Part shown: positions 16,890-26,010 of the stretch, piece by piece | Position numbering within the stretch: the stretch's first letter is position 1 | Layout of the letters: each line of letters opens with the position of its first letter | Origin: Pseudomonas sp. R5-89-07 | Lineage (GTDB): Bacteria; Pseudomonadota; Gammaproteobacteria; Pseudomonadales; Pseudomonadaceae | Assembly: GCF_003851685.1 (NCBI RefSeq) | Contig: NZ_CP027727.1 | Coordinates: forward strand, 558,001-622,000 | Direction of reading: 5' to 3' | DNA: 64,000 nt | Notes under the pieces: model-generated | Told to the model about the DNA's origin: nothing | Database searches by the model: none | The model's input: the letters and a program-made list of their open reading frames with translations, nothing else | Translations under genes and position numbers: made by a program

Positions 16890-18292
16890 GCCGCAAACAG
16901 CAGTTGCTCAAGCGCCATCGGCGCAACAAGCGCATCGCCTTGCTGATTGGCCTGCTGGTGCTGGTCGCCAGCGGCGTGCTGGTAGCCTGGTGGCTGCCGC
17001 TGATCCTTGCGGTATTGCTGTGGGCGGCCCATGAAGCCTGGTTTGCCGATCACCTGTTCTACTCGGCCAAAGACAGCTACGCCTATACGTTTCCCAAGGA
17101 CAACGAGCAGCCAGGTTTGCGCCTGGATGGCGGGCGGCTATTGCTGGATGCGCCGCTGGCGGCCGATGAAACGCTGATCGTCGGCGTCGAGTTGAAAAGC
17201 ACCTGGCTGGGGCGTTTCCTTGACCCGGCGCTGGACGTGCTGGGTCTGGAGGCCCCGGACCGGCAAGCTTTCGAACGGGGTGTCGCCGGGCGGCGCTACC
17301 TCAACCTGACCGGCGCCGCTGAAGCCTTGGCTGCGGGCCAAATCAGCTTGCGTGGGCGCTTCTGCCGGATCAAGGGGCAGCCGACGCTATGGCGCTGGCG
17401 CCATCCGGACTATCGCCAGCAGCGCGTCATGGTGATCGCTCCTCACGCCGACGATGCCGAGCTGGCCGCGTTCAGCCTCTACAGCCAGGCAAAGCAAAGC
17501 TGGATCGTGACCCTGACCGCTGGCGAAATCGAAGCCGAGCATTACCAGCACATGGGCTTGCCCAAGGCCGAGGCGGCACAGCTCAAAGGCCGCTTGCGTG
17601 CCTGGGACAGCATTGCCGTGCCGCGCTGGGCCGGTGTGCCCGAGTCGCAGTGCGTGCAATTGGGTTATTTCTGCATGCAGTTGCAGGCCATGCAGGCCGC
17701 GCCGGATCAGCCTCAGGCCTCGCGTGAAGCCGACTTGGCCGATACGCGGTTGTTCCGTCAATTCAACGGCTTTGCGTTGCCGGGGGATGTGGACGGCGCA
17801 CCGACCTGGCACAACTTGATCGCCGACCTGCGCGCCCTGCTGCTCAAGGCGCAGCCGCAGGTGATCGTGTTGCCCACGCCGCTGCTCGACCCCCACGCCG
17901 ATCATATCTGCGCCCATGCGGCGGTGCTTGAAGCGCTGCAGGGCCTGGCATGGCAGCCCGACACATTGCTCGGCTATGCCAATCACCTGCATGATAACGA
18001 CCGCTGGCCAATGGGCGATTCCGGGGCCGGGGTGGCGCTGCCGCCGCGTTTCGATTCAGCCGTAGCGCTGGTTCCGTGCAGTTTTAGCCTCACCCTGCGC
18101 CAGCAACAGGACAAGGCCATGGCCCTGGGCATGATGCACGACCTGCAGCCGCGAGCGCCGTTCAAGCGTCGTGTGCGCAGGTGGTTGCAGCAAGTGCTGG
18201 CGGGCCGTCGCCCATCGCCTTATGGCGAGAACGAATTCTTTCGCAAGGCCGTGCGTCGTCACGAGCTGTTGTGGGTCCTTAAGCAGGACTGA
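16886..18292 (+). CDS. dnpA: PIG-L-family de-N-acetylase (DnpA-like), membrane anchored
   Basis: A 468-residue protein with a hydrophobic hairpin near residues 15-50 and a PIG-L/LmbE domain. The zinc motif reads PHADDAEL, with His187, Asp189 and Asp190, a variant of PHPDDE. The P. aeruginosa homologue DnpA is a de-N-acetylase linked to antibiotic tolerance (persistence) and presumed to act on a cell-surface sugar. I use ATG 16886, overlapping mig-14 by 4 bases, rather than the longer frame from 16859. Confidence 0.8.
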   Translation: MSRKQQLLKRHRRNKRIALLIGLLVLVASGVLVAWWLPLILAVLLWAAHEAWFADHLFYSAKDSYAYTFPKDNEQPGLRLDGGRLLLDAPLAADETLIVGVELKSTWLGRFLDPALDVLGLEAPDRQAFERGVAGRRYLNLTGAAEALAAGQISLRGRFCRIKGQPTLWRWRHPDYRQQRVMVIAPHADDAELAAFSLYSQAKQSWIVTLTAGEIEAEHYQHMGLPKAEAAQLKGRLRAWDSIAVPRWAGVPESQCVQLGYFCMQLQAMQAAPDQPQASREADLADTRLFRQFNGFALPGDVDGAPTWHNLIADLRALLLKAQPQVIVLPTPLLDPHADHICAHAAVLEALQGLAWQPDTLLGYANHLHDNDRWPMGDSGAGVALPPRFDSAVALVPCSFSLTLRQQQDKAMALGMMHDLQPRAPFKRRVRRWLQQVLAGRRPSPYGENEFFRKAVRRHELLWVLKQD

Positions 18293-18304
18293 GACCCTAT
18301 CGAA

Positions 18305-18337
18305 GGCAGGCCGGCATGGGCCTGTCGCTCCTTTTTT
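18305..18337 (+). terminator. Terminator-like hairpin after dnpA
   Basis: GGCAGGCC pairs with GGCCTGTC (one G-U) around a 6-base loop, followed 5 bases later by TTTTTT at 18332-18337. The next gene starts only 43 bases on, so read-through is likely. Confidence 0.45.
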
Positions 18338-18379
18338 GCCGGGCCGCGTGCCCGTAGCCAGATCGCTGCATGGAGAGTT

Positions 18380-19528
18380 ATGAAGCCGCGTTTCAAGGTT
18401 TTGCAGTTACAGCCGGACTACAACGTCAAGACCCATGACTTCGCCGACCTGGGTGAGCAGATCGTCAAATCCCTGCCGGTTGAGCGTTTCGAGGTGACCT
18501 CCGGGTTTCTCAGTGGGCGTCCGCAGCCTGGCCAGCCCTTGAGCGTGGCCGAGCATTCGCACTATTTCGAGTTGCCGGAGAAGTCCCTCAAGGGCATCCG
18601 CTTCGGCGCCATGTGGCAAATCTACAAGTATTGCCGTGAGCAGAAGTTCGACGTGGTCATCTGTAACCGCTTCAAATCGGTGAACATGATGCTGTCGCTC
18701 AATCGCTGGCTGAAGATCCCGCTGTGCATCGGCATCTCCCATGGTTTCGGCGAATACGCCCGTGGTTATCGTCGGCGCCAGACCCGGCGCTGGGTCAGCC
18801 CGGCATGGCGTTTTGTCGGTGTGTCGGAGGCGGTGAAGGACTACCTGGTAGACCTCAACTGCGGCTTCACCCGTGAGAACACCACCTACGTGACCAACGC
18901 AATCGACATCCCTCAGGCCGAGGCGTTGCAGCTGTCCCGCGAGGATGCCCGCAAAGCCCTGGGCCTGCCGATGGACGCACGGATGATCGGCGCCCTGGGC
19001 CGCCTGGTGCCAATCAAGGGCCACACCCATTTGCTGCAGGCCTTTGCCACCCTCAAGGACAAATACCCCGAGGCGCAGGTGGGCATCATTGGTTCCGGGC
19101 GTGCCGAAGCCGATCTGCGTGCCGATATCGAGCGCCTGGGCCTGACTGGCCGTGCGCACTTGCTGGGTTTTCGCGAAGACGGCATGCAGTATGTGCGCGG
19201 CTTCGACATCTGGACCATGCCCTCGCTGTTCGAAGGCCTGGGCCTTGCGCTGCTGGAAGGCATGAGCGGTCACTTGCCGGTGATTGCCTCCAATGGCCCG
19301 GCGATGCTGCCGTTGGTGCAGGGCGCTGGCGGCTTGTCTCACGACCCAGGCAATGTCGAGCAGTTGGCCGAGGCGCTGGACACCTATCTGGCGCTGAGCG
19401 ACGAACAATTGCGCGCCAAGGGTGAAGAGGTGTTCCGCTATCTGGAAGCCAACCACACCCTCGACGAGTTCAAGCACAAGTACCTGACCCTGATTGAAAC
19501 CGGTTTGCGTGAAGTAGGTAGAGCATGA
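18380..19528 (+). CDS. ssg: Glycosyltransferase family 4 (Ssg-like)
   Basis: A 382-residue GT-B glycosyltransferase. The C-terminal domain has GALGRLVPIKGHTHLLQAF and PSLFEGLGLALLEGM near residue 280, the nucleotide-sugar site of GT4. The gene occupies the place of P. aeruginosa PA5001, the ssg homologue; in other pseudomonads ssg mutants have altered LPS/O-polysaccharide, motility and phage sensitivity. GGAGAG lies just before ATG 18380. It overlaps the next glycosyltransferase by 4 bases. Confidence 0.8.
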   Translation: MKPRFKVLQLQPDYNVKTHDFADLGEQIVKSLPVERFEVTSGFLSGRPQPGQPLSVAEHSHYFELPEKSLKGIRFGAMWQIYKYCREQKFDVVICNRFKSVNMMLSLNRWLKIPLCIGISHGFGEYARGYRRRQTRRWVSPAWRFVGVSEAVKDYLVDLNCGFTRENTTYVTNAIDIPQAEALQLSREDARKALGLPMDARMIGALGRLVPIKGHTHLLQAFATLKDKYPEAQVGIIGSGRAEADLRADIERLGLTGRAHLLGFREDGMQYVRGFDIWTMPSLFEGLGLALLEGMSGHLPVIASNGPAMLPLVQGAGGLSHDPGNVEQLAEALDTYLALSDEQLRAKGEEVFRYLEANHTLDEFKHKYLTLIETGLREVGRA

Positions 19529-20406
19529 GTCAGCAGCAACCCCTGGTCTCGGTGATCATTGCTTCCTATAACCATGCCCAGTACATCGAGCAAAGCATCC
19601 TGAGCGTGCTGGGGCAGACCTACCCCAACATCGAGTTGTTGGTGGTGGACGACGGCTCCAAGGATGACAGCGTCGAGCGCATCCGGCGTTTGCAGGCCGA
19701 GCACGGTTTTGATTTCCAGGTGCAACAGAACCAGGGCCTCAGCGCCACGCTCAATGGTGCGATCGCTCGCGCCAAGGGCAGCCTGATCGCGCCGTTTGGC
19801 TCGGATGACATCATGCTGCCGGACCGTATCGCTACTCAAGTGGCCTACATGGACGGCAAGCCGAAGGTGGGGATGTGCGCTGGCAACATCGAGTTGATCG
19901 ATGGCGATGGCAACCTGCATCCGGAGAAGAAGCAACGCCGTGATGTGCCGTTTCGCAGCCTCGATTTTGACGACATGTTCATGGACCGCAAGCCGTTCCC
20001 ACCGGCGCCCACCATGCTGATTCGCCGTGAAGTGCTGGAGGAAGTCGGCGGTTTCGACCCGCAGATTCCCCTGGAGGATTTGCTGATCCAATTGAAGATC
20101 ACAGCGGCGGGCTACACCATCGACGCCCTTGACGTGGTGATGGCGCAGTATCGGCAGCACGGCAGCAACACCTACAAGAACCACCGCTACATGATCCAGA
20201 ACATCCTCAAGACCTACGCCAAGTTCAGCGACCACCCGGCCTATGACGCGGTGCGCTACAACTTCCTCAACTCGATGTTCTTGAAGACCGCCCAGCGTGA
20301 CCGGCCGCTGGCGCGGGAGATTCTCAAGCAGATCCCGCTGAAGTTCTGGGGCCGCAAGACCTTGCGCGGCTTGGTGCGGCTCTACTTGGCGCCGCTGAAA
20401 AGCTGA
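19525..20406 (+). CDS. Glycosyltransferase family 2, LPS core (WapR-position)
   Basis: A 293-residue GT2 enzyme starting VSVIIASYNHAQYIEQSI with DDGSKDDSVERI and the DxD-like GSDD near residue 95. It sits where P. aeruginosa has wapR, the rhamnosyltransferase that makes the core form able to accept O-antigen. The sugar in this strain cannot be deduced from sequence. It is coupled to the preceding GT4 gene and ends facing the ligase gene across a REP doublet. Confidence 0.8.
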   Translation: MSQQQPLVSVIIASYNHAQYIEQSILSVLGQTYPNIELLVVDDGSKDDSVERIRRLQAEHGFDFQVQQNQGLSATLNGAIARAKGSLIAPFGSDDIMLPDRIATQVAYMDGKPKVGMCAGNIELIDGDGNLHPEKKQRRDVPFRSLDFDDMFMDRKPFPPAPTMLIRREVLEEVGGFDPQIPLEDLLIQLKITAAGYTIDALDVVMAQYRQHGSNTYKNHRYMIQNILKTYAKFSDHPAYDAVRYNFLNSMFLKTAQRDRPLAREILKQIPLKFWGRKTLRGLVRLYLAPLKS

Positions 20407-20420
20407 AACGGCGCGACCCC

Positions 20421-20520
20421 TGTAGGAGCGAGCTTGCTCGCGAAGAACGTTAACGATGACGCGGGCATCCTGGCGCCCCGCGTCGTCTTGGCGTTCTTCG
20501 CGAGCAAGCTCGCTCCTACA
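20421..20520. repeat. REP doublet, GAGCGAGCTTGCTCGC family
   Basis: The outer 29 bases on each side (20421-20449 and 20492-20520) are perfect inverted copies, each with an internal GCGAGCTTGCTCGC palindrome. It fills the convergent gap between the GT2 gene and the ligase gene. A second copy of this family is at 55424-55523. Confidence 0.9.
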
Positions 20521-20525
20521 CGTGT

Positions 20526-22415
20526 TTATTTCCCGCAGGCCAGGCTTTGTACCTGCTCGCGGATTTTCGCAGTGGCCGTTGGGCTGGCAACCGTTGCGTA
20601 GCCTTTTACCAACTGCTCGAAGTGGGTTTCGAACAGCCAGTTGCGGTCCTGCGGATAGCGTTGCATGTGGCGCAGATTACGCTGGCGCAACGCGTAGCGC
20701 AGGGGCGACGGGTAGATGCGCAGATCAGCGACGTCAATCAGACCGAACTCGCCATCGTCCATCAGCAATACGTTGCCCAGGTGCAGCGAGCGGAAATACA
20801 CGCCACGCTCATGCAGTTGCGCCATGAACCGACCAAAACGCTCGACCAGCGATTCACGCAGGCTGCTGTCCAGGCTTTGCAGGGCCTGGCGCAGGGTCAG
20901 GCCGGGCAGGGGCGTATAGGTCACGGCGCTGCTGGCATCGGGCAAACCATAGAGCGCGAGGATTTCCGGCGTCGGGATGCCCAGGGTGCGCAACTGCTCG
21001 CTGTTGCTGGCAAAGCGCTCGGAATACGGGTTGAAGCTACCGGAGGTGTACCAACGGCGTGGGCGGAACAGCTTGAGGAAGCTGCCGTCTTCCAGGCGTA
21101 GGACTTTCGGCCCCAGGCCATCGGCTTCAATCACATGGGCATTGCTGCACAGCTGGTCGAACGCCTGGGGCTTGATCGATTGCACAGGCATGCGCAGCAG
21201 GCTGCGGTGGCGCTGGGCGATGCTCAGGCCTGCAATGATTGCCAGTGGAATCCACAGCAGGAACCAGTGCTCCTTGGGCCGTGACAGGATGCCACCGCCT
21301 TCGGTAAGGCCGGCACCGATGCCGTAGGCCAGCAGGGACGATGCCAGAATGAACAACGGCTGCGCGCGTTGCTGCAAGCTCTTGTACAGGGCCCAGCCGA
21401 TCATGAATATCCAGGGGATGAAGCCGATGATACCGACATAATAGAGCACGCCAAGGGCGAAGCTGTGGGGTTCGCGCAGTTGATAGCCGTCAGCCAATGT
21501 CAGGTACAGCTCGGAGTCATAGCTATAGCCGATCCAGGGATGTTCGGCGATAAGCCGCAGCGACATGCTCCACAGTTCGAGACGAAACGAGCTGCCACGC
21601 GAGATGATCCATTCGGGATAGAACACGACCAGCACTGCGGCTCCCACCACCGTAACGGCGATAAGCAGCCCTGAACGAAGGTTGCGGCTGATAAACGCCA
21701 TCCACACTATCGCCAGCGTCAACGCCACCAACGGCGTACGTGAACCCGTTGCCAGAACTGCCATGGTCATGACCACCAGGGCCGGCACGCTGAACCACAG
21801 CACCTTCAGGCGCTGGGTCGTCATGCACACGTACAGCCAGTACACGGTGAAAAAACCAAACAGATGCGAGCTGAGCAGGGGATTATCGAGGGCACCCAGG
21901 CCGCCGATCATGCGCATGCCGGCTTGGTATCCCTTGGCGAACGCCACCAGATTCCCCACGCACACCGCCAATGCGATCACCGCGGCACTGAAGAAGATCG
22001 GTTTGAACAGCTCGTTGCGGTAATGCAGCAGCAGCCCGCAGCCGCCAAACAACATGAAGGTGTTCAGCGGGCGTTTGAACAGGTCGGTGTCGGTGCTGTG
22101 CTCGGGGCTCCAGAGCAGACTGGTCAAGGCCCAGGCAGAAAACGCCAGGAACGCGAGGGCGATAGGCTCGCGCAGCAGGTCCCTGAGTTCCCTGGGACGC
22201 ATGCACAACAGGAACAAGGTCGGCACGCTGAACAGGATGTAGAAGACTCGGTGCAATACATTACGGTTGCCGACGAAGAACAGTGCACTCAAGAGCAGCA
22301 GCAAGCCAACAGGCAAAATCCACAGGACCAGGAAGTCAAAAACGCGATTCGAGCCATAGGTAAGGCGCTTGGAGTGCATACGATAAAGCCATTCCAGAAA
22401 GAGAAAGCCGACCAT
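20526..22415 (-). CDS. waaL: O-antigen ligase fused to a C-terminal kinase-like domain
   Basis: Joins undecaprenyl-linked O-antigen to lipid A-core at the periplasmic face. Residues 1 to about 400 have the many membrane segments of the WaaL/Wzy family, with a large periplasmic loop around HPWIGYSYDSELYL. Residues about 420-629 resemble the neighbouring InaA kinases: YFRSLHLGNVLL then FGLIDVADL. Ser543 stands where catalytic Asp is expected; Asn548 and the second Asp remain. In P. aeruginosa the ligase and kinase are, from memory, separate genes. The start is uncertain (22415 or ATG 22379). It is transcribed opposite to the rest of the LPS cluster. Confidence 0.82.
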   Translation of the reverse strand: MVGFLFLEWLYRMHSKRLTYGSNRVFDFLVLWILPVGLLLLLSALFFVGNRNVLHRVFYILFSVPTLFLLCMRPRELRDLLREPIALAFLAFSAWALTSLLWSPEHSTDTDLFKRPLNTFMLFGGCGLLLHYRNELFKPIFFSAAVIALAVCVGNLVAFAKGYQAGMRMIGGLGALDNPLLSSHLFGFFTVYWLYVCMTTQRLKVLWFSVPALVVMTMAVLATGSRTPLVALTLAIVWMAFISRNLRSGLLIAVTVVGAAVLVVFYPEWIISRGSSFRLELWSMSLRLIAEHPWIGYSYDSELYLTLADGYQLREPHSFALGVLYYVGIIGFIPWIFMIGWALYKSLQQRAQPLFILASSLLAYGIGAGLTEGGGILSRPKEHWFLLWIPLAIIAGLSIAQRHRSLLRMPVQSIKPQAFDQLCSNAHVIEADGLGPKVLRLEDGSFLKLFRPRRWYTSGSFNPYSERFASNSEQLRTLGIPTPEILALYGLPDASSAVTYTPLPGLTLRQALQSLDSSLRESLVERFGRFMAQLHERGVYFRSLHLGNVLLMDDGEFGLIDVADLRIYPSPLRYALRQRNLRHMQRYPQDRNWLFETHFEQLVKGYATVASPTATAKIREQVQSLACGK

Positions 22416-22499
22416 CTTAAGGTAGTGGCTATGTAATGTCGCCCGTCTGATCCAACCGGGCTGCGGGCTACACCGCGTGCAAGTACAACAGAGAAGCTG

Positions 22500-22508
22500 T
22501 GCTAAAGT
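22500..22508 (+). promoter_or_regulatory. Probable extended -10 promoter of msbA
   Basis: TGCTAAAGT is an extended -10 (TG-n-TAAAGT) lying 30 bases before the chosen msbA start. No clear -35 is seen, as is common with extended -10 promoters. A very similar TGCTAATAT precedes hldE. Confidence 0.4.
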
Positions 22509-22537
22509 CAGCCTCCTTTTTCAAAACGCCGCGTGAT

Positions 22538-24343
22538 ATGACCGACTCCAGTCCGAGCGCAAGCCCTTCGAGCTTGAAAATATACTTCCGCCTGCTCAGT
22601 TACGTTAAGCCTTATATGGGCTTGTTCGCGTTGAGCATCCTTGGATTTCTGATTTTCGCGTCGACCCAACCGATGCTGGGTTACATCCTCAAATACTTCG
22701 TCGACGGCCTCTCCAACCCGGAAGCTGTGCTATTTCCGACTGTGCCTGTCCTGCGCGACCTGCAATTGCTGCAAGCGGTGCCGCTGCTGATCATTCTGAT
22801 CGCGGCCTGGCAGGGCCTGGGCTCATTTCTGGGCAACTACCTGTTGGCCAAGGTGTCCCTGGGGCTGGTCCACGATTTGCGCGTGCAGTTGTTCAACAAC
22901 CTGCTGACGCTGCCTAACCGGTACTTCGACAACCACAACTCCGGCCACCTGATTTCTCGCATCACTTTCAACGTGACCATGGTCACGGGCGCGGCGACCG
23001 ATGCGATCAAGGTGGTGATCCGCGAAGGCATGACGGTGATCTTCCTGTTCGCCTCGCTGCTGTTCATGAACTGGCGCCTGACGCTGGTCATGATCGCCAT
23101 CCTGCCGTTGATCGCGGTCATGGTCAGCACGGCCAGCAAGAAATTCCGCAAGCAGAGCAAGAAGATCCAAGTGGCCATGGGTGACGTGACCCACGTAGCC
23201 TCGGAAACCATCCAGGGCTACCGCGTGGTGCGCAGCTTCGGTGGCGAGGTCTATGAAGAGAAGCGTTTTCTCAAGGCCAGCCAGAGCAACACCAACAAGC
23301 AACTGCGCATGACCCGCACGGGGGCCATCTACACGCCGGCGCTGCAGCTGGTGATCTACTCCGCGATGGCGGTGCTGATGTTCCTGGTCCTGTACCTGCG
23401 CGGCGATGCGTCGGCCGGTGACATGGTGGCCTACATCACCCTGGCTGGTTTGTTGCCCAAGCCGATCCGCCAACTGTCCGAAGTCAGCTCGACTATCCAG
23501 AAAGGCGTGGCCGGTGCAGAAAGCATCTTCGAGCAGCTGGATGAAGAAGTGGAAGTCGACCACGGCACCCTCGAGCGTGAAAAGGTCAGCGGACGCCTGG
23601 AAGTGCGCAACCTGAACTTCACCTACCCCGGCACCGAGCGCCACGTGCTCAAGGACATCAGCTTTACCGCCGAGCCTGGGCAGATGATCGCCCTGGTAGG
23701 GCGTTCGGGCAGTGGCAAGTCGACCCTCGCCAGCCTGATTCCGCGGTTCTATCACCATGAAAGCGGCGAAATCCTGCTCGATGGCATCGAGATCGAAGAC
23801 TACAAACTGCTGAACCTGCGCAAGCACATTGCCCAGGTCACCCAGCACGTGACCCTGTTCAGCGACACCGTGACCAACAACATTGCCTATGGTGACCTGG
23901 CTGGCGCGCCACGGGAAGACGTCGAGGCGGCGGCGGCGGATGCCAACGCCAGGGACTTTATCGACCAGTTGCCCAAGGGCTTCGATACCCAGGTCGGCGA
24001 GAACGGCGTGCTGTTGTCCGGTGGCCAGCGCCAGCGCCTGGCAATTGCCCGTGCGCTGCTCAAGAATGCGCCTGTGCTGATTCTCGACGAGGCCACCTCG
24101 GCCCTTGACACCGAGTCCGAGCGGCATATCCAGGCCGCCCTCGACAAGGTCATGCAGGGCCGCACCACGCTGGTGATCGCGCACCGTTTGTCCACCATCG
24201 AGAAGGCCGACCTGATCCTGGTAATGGACGATGGTCGCATCGTCGAGCGTGGCACCCACGGCGAACTGCTGGCGCAGAACGGCTATTACGCCCGCCTGCA
24301 CGCCATGGGCCTGGATGCGCCGGTATTGGCCGATATCACCTGA
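22538..24343 (+). CDS. msbA: Lipid A-core flippase, ABC transporter
   Basis: Homodimeric ABC exporter that flips lipid A-core across the inner membrane. With the start at ATG 22538 (MTDSSPSASPSSLKIYFRLL) it has 601 residues, matching the P. aeruginosa protein; the frame from 22499 would run over the probable promoter. Six membrane segments occupy residues about 25-330. The nucleotide-binding domain has Walker A GRSGSGKST near 388, signature LSGGQRQRLA near 492, Walker B LILDEATSALD near 514 and the switch His in IAHRL. A REP doublet and hldE follow. Confidence 0.95.
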   Translation: MTDSSPSASPSSLKIYFRLLSYVKPYMGLFALSILGFLIFASTQPMLGYILKYFVDGLSNPEAVLFPTVPVLRDLQLLQAVPLLIILIAAWQGLGSFLGNYLLAKVSLGLVHDLRVQLFNNLLTLPNRYFDNHNSGHLISRITFNVTMVTGAATDAIKVVIREGMTVIFLFASLLFMNWRLTLVMIAILPLIAVMVSTASKKFRKQSKKIQVAMGDVTHVASETIQGYRVVRSFGGEVYEEKRFLKASQSNTNKQLRMTRTGAIYTPALQLVIYSAMAVLMFLVLYLRGDASAGDMVAYITLAGLLPKPIRQLSEVSSTIQKGVAGAESIFEQLDEEVEVDHGTLEREKVSGRLEVRNLNFTYPGTERHVLKDISFTAEPGQMIALVGRSGSGKSTLASLIPRFYHHESGEILLDGIEIEDYKLLNLRKHIAQVTQHVTLFSDTVTNNIAYGDLAGAPREDVEAAAADANARDFIDQLPKGFDTQVGENGVLLSGGQRQRLAIARALLKNAPVLILDEATSALDTESERHIQAALDKVMQGRTTLVIAHRLSTIEKADLILVMDDGRIVERGTHGELLAQNGYYARLHAMGLDAPVLADIT

Positions 24344-24365
24344 TCTGAGTTACACACAGCACCAC

Positions 24366-24455
24366 TGTGGGAGGGGGCTTGCCCCCGATAGCGAAGTGTC
24401 AGCCTGCACAAATGCCAGCTGACCCACCGCCATCGGGGGCAAGCCCCCTCCCACA
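24366..24455. repeat. REP doublet, GGGGGCTTGCCCCC family, inward type
   Basis: Two REP units facing each other around a spacer that contains AGTGTCAG and AGCTGACCCACCGC, parts that recur in the four other doublets of this type. It lies between msbA and hldE, which run in the same direction. Confidence 0.9.
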
Positions 24456-24510
24456 TTTTGCCCTGCGCTTGATTCGAGGTCGCGCCAGTCGCAAGCCACT
24501 GCAAACCCTG

Positions 24511-24519
24511 TGCTAATAT
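24511..24519 (+). promoter_or_regulatory. Probable extended -10 promoter of hldE
   Basis: TGCTAATAT, an extended -10, lies 34 bases before the hldE start and just after the REP doublet. No convincing -35 is visible. The resemblance to the msbA element (TGCTAAAGT) supports it. Confidence 0.4.
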
Positions 24520-24553
24520 CGCGCCCCTGTTCATTTTGTATGTGGGTTGCTCC

Positions 24554-25978
24554 ATGAAGTTGTCCATGCCGCGATTCAATCAAGCCCCTGTCTTGGTGGT
24601 CGGCGATGTCATGCTCGACCGTTACTGGCATGGTGGTACCTCACGGATTTCCCCTGAGGCGCCGGTGCCGGTGGTCAAGGTCGAGCAAATCGAAGACCGC
24701 CCAGGTGGCGCTGCCAACGTTGCGCTCAATATCGCCGCGCTCGGCGCCCCGGCTTCCCTGGTGGGTGTGACCGGTGACGACGAAGCGGCCGACAGCCTGG
24801 CCAACAGCCTGCGCGGCGCTGGCGTGCGCGCGTTGTTCCAGCGCATCGCCCATCAGCCGACCATCGTCAAGCTGCGGGTCATGAGCCGTCACCAGCAATT
24901 GCTGCGTATCGATTTCGAAGAACCCTTCGCCACCGATGCCCTGGCGCTCAGTGGCCAGGTCGAGGAGTTGCTCGAAGGCATCAAGGTGCTGGTGTTGTCC
25001 GACTACGGCAAGGGCGCCTTGAAGAATCACCAGATGCTGATCCAGGCCGCCAAGGCCCGTAACATCCCGGTACTGGCCGATCCCAAGGGCAAGGACTTCT
25101 CGATTTATCGGGGCGCCAGCCTGATCACGCCAAACCTCAGCGAGTTCGAAGCGGTCGTCGGTGGTTGCGCCGATGAGCACGAGCTAGTGAGCAAGGGCGC
25201 CGCGCTGATGGCCGATCTCGAGCTCGGTGCGCTGCTGGTGACCCGCGGCGAGCACGGCATGACCCTGCTGCGTCCGGACCACCCGGCGATGCACCTGCCG
25301 GCCCGTGCGCGGGAAGTGTTCGACGTTACCGGCGCCGGTGATACGGTGATTTCCACCTTGGCCGCGTCCATCGCCGCCGGTGAGGAACTGCCTCACGCGG
25401 TGGCCCTGGCCAACCTGGCGGCGGGCATCGTAGTCGGCAAGCTGGGTACTGCTGCCATCAGCGCTCCCGAGTTGCGTCGCGCCATCCAACGCTCCGAAGG
25501 TTCGGAACGCGGCGTATTGGGGCTCGAGCAATTGCTGCTTGCGATCGATGACGCCCGCGCCCACAACGAAAGCATCGTGTTCACCAATGGCTGCTTCGAC
25601 ATCCTGCACGCCGGTCACGTGACTTACCTTGAGCAAGCGAGCGCCCAGGGCGACCGCCTGATCGTTGCGGTCAACGATGATGCCTCCGTCAGCCGCTTGA
25701 AAGGTCCGGGTCGTCCGATCAATAGCGTCGACCGGCGCATGGCGGTACTGGCCGGGTTGGGTGCGGTGGACTGGGTGATCAGCTTTTCTGAAGGCACCCC
25801 GGAAAACCTGTTGGCCCAGGTCAAGCCGGACGTGCTGGTCAAGGGCGGTGACTATTCCGTCGACCAGGTGGTGGGTGCCGACATCGTCAGCGCCTACGGC
25901 GGCACGGTCAAAGTGCTGGGGTTGGTGGAAAACAGCTCGACCACCGCAATCGTCGAGAAAATCCGCAACAACGAGTAA
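24554..25978 (+). CDS. hldE: Bifunctional heptose-7-phosphate kinase / heptose-1-phosphate adenylyltransferase
   Basis: Makes the ADP-heptose used by WaaC and WaaF. The 474 residues contain both expected domains: a ribokinase-like N-terminal part (PVLVVGDVMLDRYWHG; GGAANVALN; GAGDTVIST near 262) and a cytidylyltransferase-like C-terminal part with TNGCFDILHAGHVTYL near residue 342. The start at ATG 24554 (MKLSMPRF) matches the family; the frame from 24536 adds six residues without support. It faces the next gene with a 24-base gap. Confidence 0.96.
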   Translation: MKLSMPRFNQAPVLVVGDVMLDRYWHGGTSRISPEAPVPVVKVEQIEDRPGGAANVALNIAALGAPASLVGVTGDDEAADSLANSLRGAGVRALFQRIAHQPTIVKLRVMSRHQQLLRIDFEEPFATDALALSGQVEELLEGIKVLVLSDYGKGALKNHQMLIQAAKARNIPVLADPKGKDFSIYRGASLITPNLSEFEAVVGGCADEHELVSKGAALMADLELGALLVTRGEHGMTLLRPDHPAMHLPARAREVFDVTGAGDTVISTLAASIAAGEELPHAVALANLAAGIVVGKLGTAAISAPELRRAIQRSEGSERGVLGLEQLLLAIDDARAHNESIVFTNGCFDILHAGHVTYLEQASAQGDRLIVAVNDDASVSRLKGPGRPINSVDRRMAVLAGLGAVDWVISFSEGTPENLLAQVKPDVLVKGGDYSVDQVVGADIVSAYGGTVKVLGLVENSSTTAIVEKIRNNE

Positions 25979-25986
25979 AACCTGTG

Positions 25987-26010
25987 GCCGCTGGGCTCGC
26001 GCCTAGCGGC
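25987..26010. terminator. Short hairpin between hldE and the convergent gene
   Basis: GCCGCT and AGCGGC pair around a 12-base loop and are followed by TGGTTTT on the plus strand. It overlaps the stop codon of the opposing gene. It may terminate hldE transcription, but the stem is short. Confidence 0.35.

Noticed and set aside
24366..24455. Repeats as a possible CRISPR array
   Set aside because: The repeats occur as isolated inverted pairs scattered between genes, not as regular direct repeats with unique spacers, and no cas genes are present.
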